From NCBI GenBank assembly GCA_963781665.1, contig CAWAGA010000002.1, positions 3,844,001 to 3,908,000 of the forward strand: 64,000 nt of DNA, read 5' to 3'. Under the pieces are notes generated by a model. The model searched no databases. It saw only the letters and a list, made by a program, of their open reading frames with translations, and had not been told where the DNA came from. Below, piece by piece: positions 55,301 to 64,000 of this stretch (positions are counted from its first letter, which is position 1; each line of letters opens with the position of its first letter). This DNA comes from JAJYIW01 sp963781665 (lineage in GTDB: Bacteria; Chloroflexota; Anaerolineae; Anaerolineales; Anaerolineaceae). A program made the position numbers and the translations under genes.

Positions 55301-58300
55301 GATGGTCAAAAGATCATGATCAACAACAATAATGGTAGTCATAACCATCAAGCCGAAAACGACAGCAGCACTTCAGCGCTTAGACCGGAGACAGCTCCCT
55401 ACCAGGTTGTCACACCACAATCCGAAACGAAACCACAAAATCATCAGGTTTCTGGACCAGCCAATGGAGATCCTGCTTTGGCCAAGGCTTTCGAAAAAAG
55501 TCTGGCGGATTTTGAATCTCACCAGAGCGAGACGACCCGACTGCATGAACAATACCTTAATAACGACGCCGAATACAGCCGAATTTTTGCGAACCTGAGC
55601 CAGATGGAAATCTCTCTCCTTTCAAACAAGGATAGCGCTCAGCTTGCGAGTGTTCTGCCGGCTCTAGAGAGCCTTGAAAAAAGCATGATGCGGTTCCACG
55701 ACCATCAGGCAGAGACACTGCGGATTCATGAAGATTACCTGAAAAGCCAGGCTGAATTTTCTCAAAACTTTGTCAGGCTCGTCCAGCAGCAATTTGGGGT
55801 ACAGACTAATTCGAATTTTGGGGTTGCGGCGGCACCAACTAAAGCCACGCGGCAGCCAGAAACACCTGTACCGGCGGTTCTACCAGTCAAACCGGTTGGA
55901 CCCGAAAAACAAACTTACTCACCTGCCGCTTCAACCGTTACCAACCAACCGGCTGTTCCGGTTCAAGTTGCAACCGTCAAGCAATTATCAACCCCGATAG
56001 CTGCACCACAGGTCTCGTCTGCAGATATTTCCCGAGACTTACTGAACGTCGTAAGCGAAAAAACCGGCTATCCGGTTGAGATGCTCGAACTTGAAATGGA
56101 CATGGAAGCCGACCTGGGGATCGATTCGATCAAGCGCGTTGAAATTTTAGGAGCGATGCAGGCTTTATATCCTTCTTTACCAAAAATTGATCCGGAGACC
56201 CTGGCCGAGCTGCGCACCCTAGGTCAGATTATCACAAAATTGAGTGACGACTATCACTCTGAGAGTGTGTCGACGCCAGCAGCCCCAGATGTAATCCGTG
56301 CCATTGAAGCTCCGGCGCTTCCGGTTTCTGCGGAAATGGAAGTCGCTGCACAACCGGATGAAATTGATTCTGTCGATGGCGAACAGGTTACACAGGCATT
56401 TCTTCAAACGGTGAGCGAAAAAACCGGGTACCCGGTCGAGATGCTCGAGTTGGATATGGATATGGAAGCAGACCTCGGTATCGATTCGATCAAACGAGTT
56501 GAGATATTAGGCGCGATCCAGACTCAATTCCAGAATTTACCCAAGATTGAGCCAGAAACCCTGGCAGAGCTGCGTACTTTGCGGCAGGTAACGGACCATC
56601 TGGCAGCCGGGTTGGAGCAGCCTCGCCCTTTCTAGCTGCCCCACCTTTCGAAGAGGTGGGGTATGAACCGACGGAATATCCTGTCAATCGAGGTCTGGCC
56701 GGCCTGCGACCATTGCCAACTCCAGATTTACTTGAAACATTGATGCCTGATGGCTTTATTTGCTTGCTGACCGATGACGGCACGGATCTGACATCATCCC
56801 TGGCGAAATCGCTTACGGATAATGGATGGAAAGTGGTTGTGATGAGCTATCCTGCAGCGATGATTCCCAGGCAGTCGCCGCTAGCCGGAGGTTTCTCCCA
56901 AATTCAGTTGGTGGATGTTTCTGAAGATCACCTTGGTCAACGATTGGCAGAAATTAACGCTACATTTGGGCCTGTCGGCGCTTTTATTCACCTCAATCCC
57001 CCCGAGATCAGCAGCTCTGGTAAGGAGCTAAGGCCAGGTGACGAAAAATCGATTGTCAAGCACATTTTCCTGCTCGCCAAACACCTAAAAAATTCATTAA
57101 ATGATGCTGCAAACACCGGACGTGGCGTGTTTATGAGCGTTATTCACCTGGACGGAGAATTCGGATTAAGTGGCAACATCGATTTTGATCCCATCAGCGG
57201 CGGTCTTTTCGGGCTGGTGAAAACCTTGAACCTGGAATGGGAACCGGTTTTTTGCCGAGCGCTCGATCTGGACCCTGCCTACGATGTGGAAACCTCTGTT
57301 CAGCATATCATCGCTGAAATTTTAGATCCAAACCGGTTGGTTGCCGAGGTTGGCTATAGCCAAAGTCACGGTCGCCAAACCCTTGTCGTCGAGCCTGGAA
57401 CAGGTTTGGGAGGAAAGAAATGAGTCCGCGGTTACGAATTTCCCCGTCTTCGGTTGTATTGGTTAGTGGTGGTGCTAAGGGTATTACCTCGCAATGTGTC
57501 ATTCGCCTGGCTGAGCGGACTAAATGCCGTTTTATTCTATTGGGACGATCCGGTTTTGAAGCGGATGAGCCTGATTGGGCGCAAGGATGCTCCGAGGAAG
57601 CAGAGCTCAAACGACGGATTATGGTCGACCTTCAAAATAATGGTGAAAAACCTTCACCGGTAATGATCAAGAAGGTATTTAACCAAATCCAATCTAATCG
57701 TGAAATCGCTAAGACCATCCAATCTGTACGTGAAAGTGGCGGCCAGGCAGAATATTTGAGTGTTGACATCACCGACCGTTCATCCCTGCAGGAAAAATTG
57801 GCAGGTGCAGTCGAACATCTCGGCCCGGTCACCGGTGTTATTCATGGCGCTGGAAGCCTGGCTGACAAACTGATTGAGAAGAAGACTGAAAAAGATTTCG
57901 ATGCGGTTTATTTGCCAAAAGTTAATGGTCTTGAAAATATGCTGGCTTGTGTACCAGCCAGGCAGCTCGAGTTTCTCGTTTTGTTTTCCTCTATCGTGGG
58001 TTTTTTTGGCAATATTGGCCAGGCAGATTATGCTATGGCCAACGAAACCCTCAATAAATCAGCTTATCTGATCAAAAAACAAAACCCGGCCTGCCATGTG
58101 GTATCTATCAATTGGGGGCCTTGGGATGCGGGGATGGTAACGCCCGAACTTGAAAAAAATGTTCGAGCAGAAGAGCATTACCGTTATTCCGGTCGAGGTT
58201 GGGGCAAATATGCTGGTTGACGAACTGCTCACCAGCGATCGGGACGCTGTTCAGGTTATCATCGGCAGCTCTACGGGGCATCTGACTGCCAACGGGCTTG

Positions 58301-59172
58301 AATCAGGTTTGCGTAAATACCAAATTAAACGGAAATTGACCCTGGATGAGAACCCATTCCTCTACGACCATATGATCGGTGGGAACCCGGTTTTACCGGC
58401 GACCTGCGCTGCGACCTGGATCGCAAGCGTGTGCGAACAGCTCTATCCGGGATACGTCTTCTTCAGCCTCGAAAAATATCGGGTGTTGAAAGGGATCGTT
58501 TTTGATGAAAGCTTATCCGATGAGTACGTATTGGATTTAAAGGAGGTTTCTAAAACTGAAACCGGCGAAATCGAATTCGACGCTTTGATCTGGAGTAAAA
58601 ACCACCAGGGCAAAACCCTCTACCATTACTCGTTGCGTGCGAAACTGATGCGTGATGCTCCTATCTCGCCAAGGAATCCTGAGCCGATATTGGCGTCTGC
58701 AACTGATATGGACAACATGACTGGCCAGGAGCTTTATAAAAATGGGACTTTGTTCCACGGGCCATCCTTCCAGGGCGTCGATCGCGTTTTGCATGTTTCT
58801 CCGGGTAAATTGATCATGCGCTGTGTCTTACCTGAAGTCGATCAAAAATACCAGGGACAATTCCCGGTGCAAACGGGCAATCCTTTTATTTATGACGCCA
58901 TCGTACAGAGCCTTTTAATCTGGGCCCAGTATTACTATAACGCTCCTTGCCTGCCATCGCGGATGGAAAAACTGGAGCAGTATAAGGCTATCCCGTTCAA
59001 CCAACCCTGCCTGGTTACGATGAGGGTCACCTCGCAAAATGAATTATCGGTAACAGCCGATATTACCGTCCAGGACGAATTTGGAAAGGTGTTTGTCAAT
59101 ATCACCGGCCTGGAAGGCACGATCAGCAAACAGCTACAAAGGTTATTCGGGACTCCAATACAGGCAAAATGA
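52399..59172 (+). CDS. PfaA/HglE-like iterative lipid synthase: KS-AT-ACP-ACP-KR-DH (four apparent frameshifts)
   Basis: Large type-I iterative synthase, about 2,257 residues if repaired. Start ATG 52399 with GGAGG eight bases before. Ketosynthase (52.45-53.85 kb): Cys in DAACGSSLAA (53056-53058), His in EAHGTGT and IGHTKSS. Acyltransferase: Ser in GHSFGE (54472-54474). A Pro/Gln-rich, helical linker follows. Two ACPs carry DLGIDSIK, serines at 56126-56128 and 56486-56488. Ketoreductase: SGGAKGI and GQADYAMANE. Last, a hot-dog dehydratase (MIGGNPVLPAT, LFHGPSFQG). Single-base indels: extra near 54960, missing near 56626-56631 and 57417-57420, extra in the A7 run 58153-58159; they cancel to zero. 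Overlaps the next gene by ATGA. Makes a long fatty or polyketide-like chain; product unknown. Confidence 0.88.
56038..56600 (+). repeat. Tandem ACP domain repeat
   Basis: Two ACP-coding units, about 56038-56235 and 56398-56600, repeat with a period of 360 bases. The cores share VSEKTGYPVEMLELxMDMEADL and DSIKRVEILGA. Tandem ACPs are a hallmark of Pfa-type synthases and raise product yield in known systems. Confidence 0.85.
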
Positions 59173-61718
59173 ATTTAGCAATCACTGGTGTAGACGTGCT
59201 CTTCGCCGGCTGTGAAAGCCGGGATTCCTTCGATTATTGTATCTACAGCGGAAACCAGCTTGCAGGAGAACTACCACCGGAATTGAATAATGTTGCCAGT
59301 TTATTACAGAAGGTCATCCGCGGTGCTATCGCCGATAGCCAGCGCGGCACCAGCTGGAATAACCAAACCCGGACAGCATTAATCTATTCGAATTCCAACC
59401 CACAGGAAGTAGCCGATGATGTTTTTGCCAGGAACCTCGACATCAACGGCCCCATCATTGATATCTCAGAAGAAAGCGCGCCTTGGGCAGAAGCTCTCGG
59501 AAAAGCAGCTGATCTATTAACTCAATCGAAAGTAGACGTTGTCATTATTGCGGCCGCTGACATTCACGAAAGACCTTCTGGTCGGTCAGAGATTGACCTA
59601 CACCCGCAGGCTACCCGCGCCGCAACGATGGGTTTCGATGTTAATTTCCAGGGAAGGCAAACGAGCGCTGGAGCGGCAGCTGTCTTGCTTGAAATTGAGG
59701 ACAACTCACACGGAAAAGGCAGTGATGGCATCTATGCCGTGATCCGATCTTTTAGCTCAGCAAAGAATCCGAGGATACAAGTGGGGTTGGCAGATCACAG
59801 TGCGGGTGTATCTGAAGCAGATGTTGCTCGAACCTGTCTGGATGCGCTCCACATGTCAGGTGCCAAACCGGGTGACATTGGTTATCTCGAAGTCTTTGCA
59901 AGTGGAGATGATGCTCGCGACCGAATAGAGATTGGTGGCCTGGCTGCTGCGTACAGAATCGGGCAATCCGAGCTTACCTGTGGGATAGGATCGCTGGGAG
60001 TAAACCTTGGCTATTGTGGCCATGTGGAAGGCCTGGCCAGGCTGATCAGAGCCGCGCTTTCGGTAGCGCACAGGTTTATACCAGCCACCCGAGATTGGTC
60101 TCATCCGAAATTTCCGGAACTTTGGCAAAACAGCCAATTTTATGTTCCTCAGGATTCCAGGACCTGGTTCACGGATGGGCCTGAGCACTTCCGGCTGGCT
60201 GGAATCGATTATTTTGAGCAAGATGGCACTTTCATCCACATCATCCTGGGTGAAGGTCAAAGACGAGGATCCTTGCATTCGGATGGAGCAGGTACCAGTT
60301 TACGGGATGCTGCCAGGCCGGATTTGAGACGGGTGGGTTTCTTCATGTTCCCGATCGTTGGAAATGACGTTAGCGAGATTCTTCAAAAAGCTTCCGAGTT
60401 AAAAAAATCATTGTTGACAGATGGTGACATGGGGACCCTTTCCGCTGATTATCTACAATCTTACGAGACCCAACCAGATTCGGCCCTGGTGGTTTCACTG
60501 TTGGGCCACGACCAGGTGGAACTGACCCGGGAAATCGATTTCGCTCTCAAGGGGCTGGCCTCCGCAGTACAAAAAGGTGCGGAATGGCAGACTCCCCTGG
60601 GGAGTTATTTCACCCCAAGTCCCCTGGGCGCCAACAGCCAGGTCGCTTTCGTTTATCCTGGTGCGTTTAATTCTTACATCGGTTTTGGGCGTGATCTGCT
60701 TTATCTTTTCCCGGAATTGTATGCGCGACTGTCGAACCTGGTGGGAGATGTTGGCGCTGCCATTCAGGAACGATCTCTTTACCCGAGGTGTATGCAAGCG
60801 TTTACAAAAACTGAGGTTGACGAAATTGAAACTCGCCTCGTTCAAGACCCAATTGCAATGCTAACATCGGGGATGAGCATGGCGATTGTCTATACTTTAA
60901 TCTTGAACGAGGTCTTTCAGGTTAAGAATCAGGCTTCTTTCGGGTACAGCCTGGGTGAAAATAGTATGATGTTCGCAGCCGGAGTGATGGAACACGGCGA
61001 AGAGGGGAAAAGGAAGCTCGAAGAGTCTCCTCTCTTCCATACGAGGCTGGCCGGACCTAAAAACGCGGTGCGTGAATATTGGGGGATGGCGCTGATAGAT
61101 GACGATCCTGGAGACGATTCACTGTGGGCGAATTACGTTTTGATGGCATCTCCTGAAAACGTCAGAGAACTGCTGGATGGGGATGAGCGGGTTTTCTTGA
61201 CTCACATTAACACCCCCAGGCAGGTTGCTATTGCCGGTGAAAAGCATAGCTGCGAACTGCTGATCGAGACCCTGCATTGCAACGCCTTGAAAGCTCCGTT
61301 TGATTACGTTTTGCACTGCGCCGCGATGCAGTCCGAGTATCCCGCCTTGATGGAACTGCATTCCTGGCCAGTCAACCAGGTCTCGACCGTCAGGCTGTAT
61401 GCATCTGCCGACTGCGAAATCTATCCGATGGACCGGGAGGCAATTGCTCGCAAGATGGCTAAAGGCTTGTGCAGCCAGGTTGATTTCCCTCGATTGATCG
61501 ACAGGGCTTTCTCTGACGGCGCCAGGTTATTCATAGAGTTAGGGGCAGGCAGCAACTGCACCCGCTGGATTGACGAGACGCTCAAAGGCCAGCCACATTG
61601 TGCTATGTCAATCAACCGGCGCGGGGTTGACGATTACGCCTCAATATTGAGAGTACTGGCCCGATTGTGCAGCCAACGTATCGAAGTAGACCTATCCAGA
61701 TTATACAAAACGAGTTGA
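59169..61718 (+). CDS. Degenerate ketosynthase (chain-length-factor-like) fused to acyltransferase
   Basis: 849 residues. The first half (about 1-430) has a thiolase/KS fold but lacks the catalytic triad: the Cys region reads DISEESAPWAEAL, the EAHGTGT position reads LEVFASGDD, and the NIGH position reads VNLGYCG. This suggests a chain-length-factor-like partner for the upstream KS. The second half (about 480-800) is an acyltransferase with serine motif FGYSLGEN, as in PfaB, and HINTPRQVAIAG and LHCAAMQSEYP further on. Start ATG overlaps the previous stop by ATGA; stop is directly before the dehydratase gene. The CLF-AT fusion differs from the usual PfaB and PfaC arrangement. Confidence 0.82.
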   Translation: MNLAITGVDVLFAGCESRDSFDYCIYSGNQLAGELPPELNNVASLLQKVIRGAIADSQRGTSWNNQTRTALIYSNSNPQEVADDVFARNLDINGPIIDISEESAPWAEALGKAADLLTQSKVDVVIIAAADIHERPSGRSEIDLHPQATRAATMGFDVNFQGRQTSAGAAAVLLEIEDNSHGKGSDGIYAVIRSFSSAKNPRIQVGLADHSAGVSEADVARTCLDALHMSGAKPGDIGYLEVFASGDDARDRIEIGGLAAAYRIGQSELTCGIGSLGVNLGYCGHVEGLARLIRAALSVAHRFIPATRDWSHPKFPELWQNSQFYVPQDSRTWFTDGPEHFRLAGIDYFEQDGTFIHIILGEGQRRGSLHSDGAGTSLRDAARPDLRRVGFFMFPIVGNDVSEILQKASELKKSLLTDGDMGTLSADYLQSYETQPDSALVVSLLGHDQVELTREIDFALKGLASAVQKGAEWQTPLGSYFTPSPLGANSQVAFVYPGAFNSYIGFGRDLLYLFPELYARLSNLVGDVGAAIQERSLYPRCMQAFTKTEVDEIETRLVQDPIAMLTSGMSMAIVYTLILNEVFQVKNQASFGYSLGENSMMFAAGVMEHGEEGKRKLEESPLFHTRLAGPKNAVREYWGMALIDDDPGDDSLWANYVLMASPENVRELLDGDERVFLTHINTPRQVAIAGEKHSCELLIETLHCNALKAPFDYVLHCAAMQSEYPALMELHSWPVNQVSTVRLYASADCEIYPMDREAIARKMAKGLCSQVDFPRLIDRAFSDGARLFIELGAGSNCTRWIDETLKGQPHCAMSINRRGVDDYASILRVLARLCSQRIEVDLSRLYKTS

Positions 61719-63031
61719 ATGATGATCGATCATCAGCAAATCATTTCCGATAGACAACTGCAGGCAAGCCAGATCCACAGGCAATTCCTCCAGCACCGCC
61801 ACGATTCTTTACAACAATTAAGTGACCTGTTGACCTTACAGATTTCGTCTGCCGGTTCGGTTCAATCGATGCTCGACCTGGATGCTTCAGCTCACTTTAA
61901 CTTGAGGCAGGCTCCCCTCTTCGATGAAAATCAGTTGCAAGAATTTGCCACCGGGTCGCCGGCAAAATGTTTTGGGCCGGAATTTGCCATATATGATGGC
62001 AGGCGTTTTCCACGCGTTCCAAACGGCGAGTTTGCTTTGATAAATCGGGTTATAAAAATTGATGGGCAAAAAGGAAGATTCGATACCCAGGCTATCATCG
62101 AAAGCGAGTACGACGTTCCTCCGAACCCCTGGTTCATCACGGAAAATAGCGCGGCTGAAATCCCGTATTCATTCTTTATGGAGATTGCGCTGCAGCCGTG
62201 TGGATTCCTTTCGGCTTACCTGGGGACGCCGATCGTCCATCCCCAGAAGGATTTTTTCTTCCGTAATCTGGACGGCGAGGGCAAGATTGTCGCCAGGATC
62301 GACGAGCGTGGAAAAACAATCCTTACCCGGGCGGTTTTAATTTCGACTCTGGACAGCGGAGGGACCATCATCCAACGTTTTAATTTCGAATTGTATTGTG
62401 AAGGCCGGATGGTTTTTGAGGGCAATTCAACTTTTGGATATTTTTCTCCTGAGGCAATGATTAAACAATCCGGCCTGGATGGCGGCAAACGCCAGCGGCC
62501 GGCTTTTAATTCCACGGATAGTCCAATCACATCGATCGAGACCTTAGATTTTCTCAAAGAGGGAACACGATTTTATCCTGCTGCGACCAGGCGTTTGAAA
62601 TTACTCGATGAGATTTCACTTTCGCGGAACGGTGGCAAATATAGTCAAGGATACATTTATGCCCGCAAGCAAATCAATCCTGGCGATTGGTTTTTTCGCT
62701 GTCATTTTTTCCAGGATCCGGTCATGCCGGGGTCTTTGGGGGTCGAAGCCATGTTGCAGGCTTTGCAGGCCTATGCTGCCAAATTCAATCTTGGGGAAAG
62801 CTTTGTTTCGCCCGGTTTTGGCTTGCCACCGGGGACCGTTTTAACTGGCGATATCGTGGCCAAATCGTACCTGCCAATGCATTGATGCAGCTCGAAATTC
62901 ACGTTGTAAGCATAGAAAGGGATCGGGACTGGGTCATCATAAAAGGTGAAGCCAGCTTGTGGGCAGACGACCTGCGAATCTACCAGGTCAATGACCTGTC
63001 GATTGGGTTAACGGACGTTAATCCAGGTTGA
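61719..63031 (+). CDS. FabA-like double hot-dog dehydratase (PfaC C-terminal type), apparent frameshift
   Basis: About 437 residues if repaired. Two FabA-type hot-dog halves: first with AEIPYSFFMEIALQPCGFLS near residue 145-165, second with the histidine-containing WFFRCHFFQDPVMPGSLGVE near 330 and LQALQAYAAKFN. In PfaC these tandem dehydratase/isomerase domains follow KS-CLF on one chain; here they are a separate protein. A base is missing near 62872-62880, between KSYLP and NALMQLEIHVVSIERD; the C-terminal beta strands then run to the stop at 63031. The start immediately follows the previous stop, so translation is coupled. Introduces the double bonds or dehydrations in the growing chain. 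Confidence 0.85.
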
Positions 63032-63088
63032 TAGGGTTTGATAGCCCGGAAGTTATACTGTTCTAAAGCCTGTGAAGGAAGATTAGTG

Positions 63089-64000
63089 ATGGATACGACT
63101 GTTACAAGTACGAAAAACGGCTCGGTTTTGACTGCTTCAAAAGTCATCAAATCTCAACAAAATTCGCTGCATAACAGATTGATGGTTGCCTATGATGAAG
63201 ACGGTATCAGGACGAAACTGCTCGACCTGGATAACGGGCTATTCGTCGTCCGGACTGACGAAGGCATTGGGGTAGCAAACCGTGTAATGTTCGACAGTCC
63301 AACCGGCGACGAGGCTAATTCCTTCGAGAACCTGGCAAATATCTCCGCATTTCCAATCGGTCGTCTGGGCGATCCCACATTTTGCGAATTCTACGGGACA
63401 GAATATGCCTATTATGCCGGCGCTATGGCGAATGGGATTTCGTCCAGCCAGATGGTGATTGAGTTGGGGAAAGCTGGTTTCCTGGGGTCGTTTGGCTCGG
63501 CTGGAATGGTCGCCAGCCGGCTTGAAGCAGCCATCTATGAAATCAAAGAGAACCTTCCTGATGGTCCCTATGCTTTCAACTTAATTCACAGCCCGAGCGA
63601 AGATGCACTTGAACGACTTGCTGTCGACCTGTTTTTAAAACACCAAATCACTACCGTCGAAGCTTCGGCCTTCATCGACCTGACCCCCAGTCTCATTTAT
63701 TATCGGGCGGCTGGTTTGAACTTAAGTTCTTCCGGAGAAATCGTGATCGGCAACCGAGTAATTGCAAAACTATCTCGGAAAGAAGTAGCTTTGAAATTCC
63801 TGCAGCCGGCTCCGGCTGCGCTGCTTGCTCGCCTGGTCGAAGCTGGGCGAATCTCACCTCTACAGGCTGAGCTGGCCCAAAAGGTGCCGGTTGCGGATGA
63901 TATTACCGTTGAAGGCGATTCAGGTGGGCATACTGATAACCGCCCCCTCGTCTGTCTGGTGCCGGCAATGGTTGCCTTGCGGGATGAGATTCAGGCGAAA
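63089..64000 (+). CDS. pfaD: PfaD-like trans-acting enoyl reductase (3' end outside window)
   Basis: FMN-dependent nitronate-monooxygenase-fold enoyl reductase; 304 codons are visible and the frame is open to the window end (family about 500-550 residues). Start ATG 63089 with AAGGA upstream. Motifs: YAYYAGAMANGISSSQMVIE, LGKAGFLGSFGSAGM, FNLIHSPSEDALE, TVEASAFIDLTPSLIYYR and DDITVEGDSGGHTDNRPLVC (flavin/phosphate site). These match PfaD of polyunsaturated-fatty-acid synthases. It lies 57 bases after the dehydratase gene. It would reduce enoyl-ACP intermediates of the upstream synthase. Confidence 0.93.
   Translation, partial: MDTTVTSTKNGSVLTASKVIKSQQNSLHNRLMVAYDEDGIRTKLLDLDNGLFVVRTDEGIGVANRVMFDSPTGDEANSFENLANISAFPIGRLGDPTFCEFYGTEYAYYAGAMANGISSSQMVIELGKAGFLGSFGSAGMVASRLEAAIYEIKENLPDGPYAFNLIHSPSEDALERLAVDLFLKHQITTVEASAFIDLTPSLIYYRAAGLNLSSSGEIVIGNRVIAKLSRKEVALKFLQPAPAALLARLVEAGRISPLQAELAQKVPVADDITVEGDSGGHTDNRPLVCLVPAMVALRDEIQAK

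Noticed and set aside
55034..56635. Independent tandem-ACP protein
   Set aside because: Its frame joins the KS-AT frame after removal of one base near 54960 (PVLFKDEIDHIYAEGGYFF continues the AT domain), so it is part of the same protein.
58150..59172. Stand-alone dehydratase gene
   Set aside because: The frame joins the upstream ketoreductase when one A of the A7 run is removed, so it is treated as the C-terminal domain of the large synthase.
1..64000. CRISPR arrays, rRNA or tRNA genes
   Set aside because: No regularly spaced direct repeats, no rRNA blocks and no cloverleaf with a 3' CCA region were found in the intergenic gaps, though tRNA detection by eye is limited.

Overview
The window looks like a chromosomal segment of a Chloroflexota bacterium, probably Anaerolineae-like. 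This is inferred from gene content, not from a marker gene: lysine is made through the LysW carrier-protein/alpha-aminoadipate route, there are mevalonate-pathway variants instead of DXP genes, and the ECF transporter ATPases are fused. GC is moderate and coding density is high. No rRNA, tRNA or CRISPR array was seen.

Layout. 1-4.4 kb: DNA repair (3' part of mfd, then uvrB). 4.4-7 kb: acylphosphatase, HEAT-repeat protein, RseP-like protease. 7-15.4 kb, all minus strand: a mevalonate decarboxylase homologue, an orphan ATP-grasp ligase, and a tight operon of phosphofructokinase, ABC exporter, UbiD-family decarboxylase and the two aconitase-X subunits. The last three match the phosphomevalonate dehydratase / anhydromevalonate-phosphate decarboxylase branch. 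15.7-19 kb: ECF importer (fused A-A, T, convergent S) and hpt. 19.5-30 kb: nearly the whole alpha-aminoadipate lysine pathway in two operons (lys20-lysT-lysU-hicd-lysX-lysJ-lysK, and lysW-lysX2-lysY-lysZ). The second LysX-like ligase may be ArgX, feeding glutamate into the same carrier for arginine. After an ISNCY-like insertion come argG and argH (32.5-35.2 kb). 35-41.6 kb: DUF362 protein, M50-CBS protease, ftsH, and an IS1182-type element just upstream of ftsH. 41.6-45 kb: asd, a YgjP-like protease, aspartokinase. 45-52 kb: an AlkZ-like winged-helix protein, a tiny membrane protein, a GH38 alpha-mannosidase and a heparinase II/III-like protein. 52.4-64 kb: an iterative Pfa-type secondary-lipid (polyunsaturated-fatty-acid-like) synthase cluster: KS-AT-ACP-ACP-KR-DH, degenerate KS-AT, FabA-like dehydratase, and PfaD running off the end.

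Regulation. Three amino-acid operons carry visible leader-peptide/terminator arrangements. The clearest precedes argG: a 17-residue Arg-rich leader and four mutually exclusive pairing segments. The lys20 operon has a strong promoter and a three-way hairpin switch. The lysW operon has a strong promoter, a 30-codon leader and a terminator just before the gene.

Data quality. At least nine genes or gene segments are broken by single-base indels, several in homopolymers or doubled bases: lysX2, ISNCY transposase, ftsH, alpha-mannosidase, four in the large synthase and one in the dehydratase. Housekeeping genes are affected and the four indels in the synthase cancel exactly, so assembly/read errors are the likeliest cause. 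I annotate these as whole genes with apparent frameshifts.
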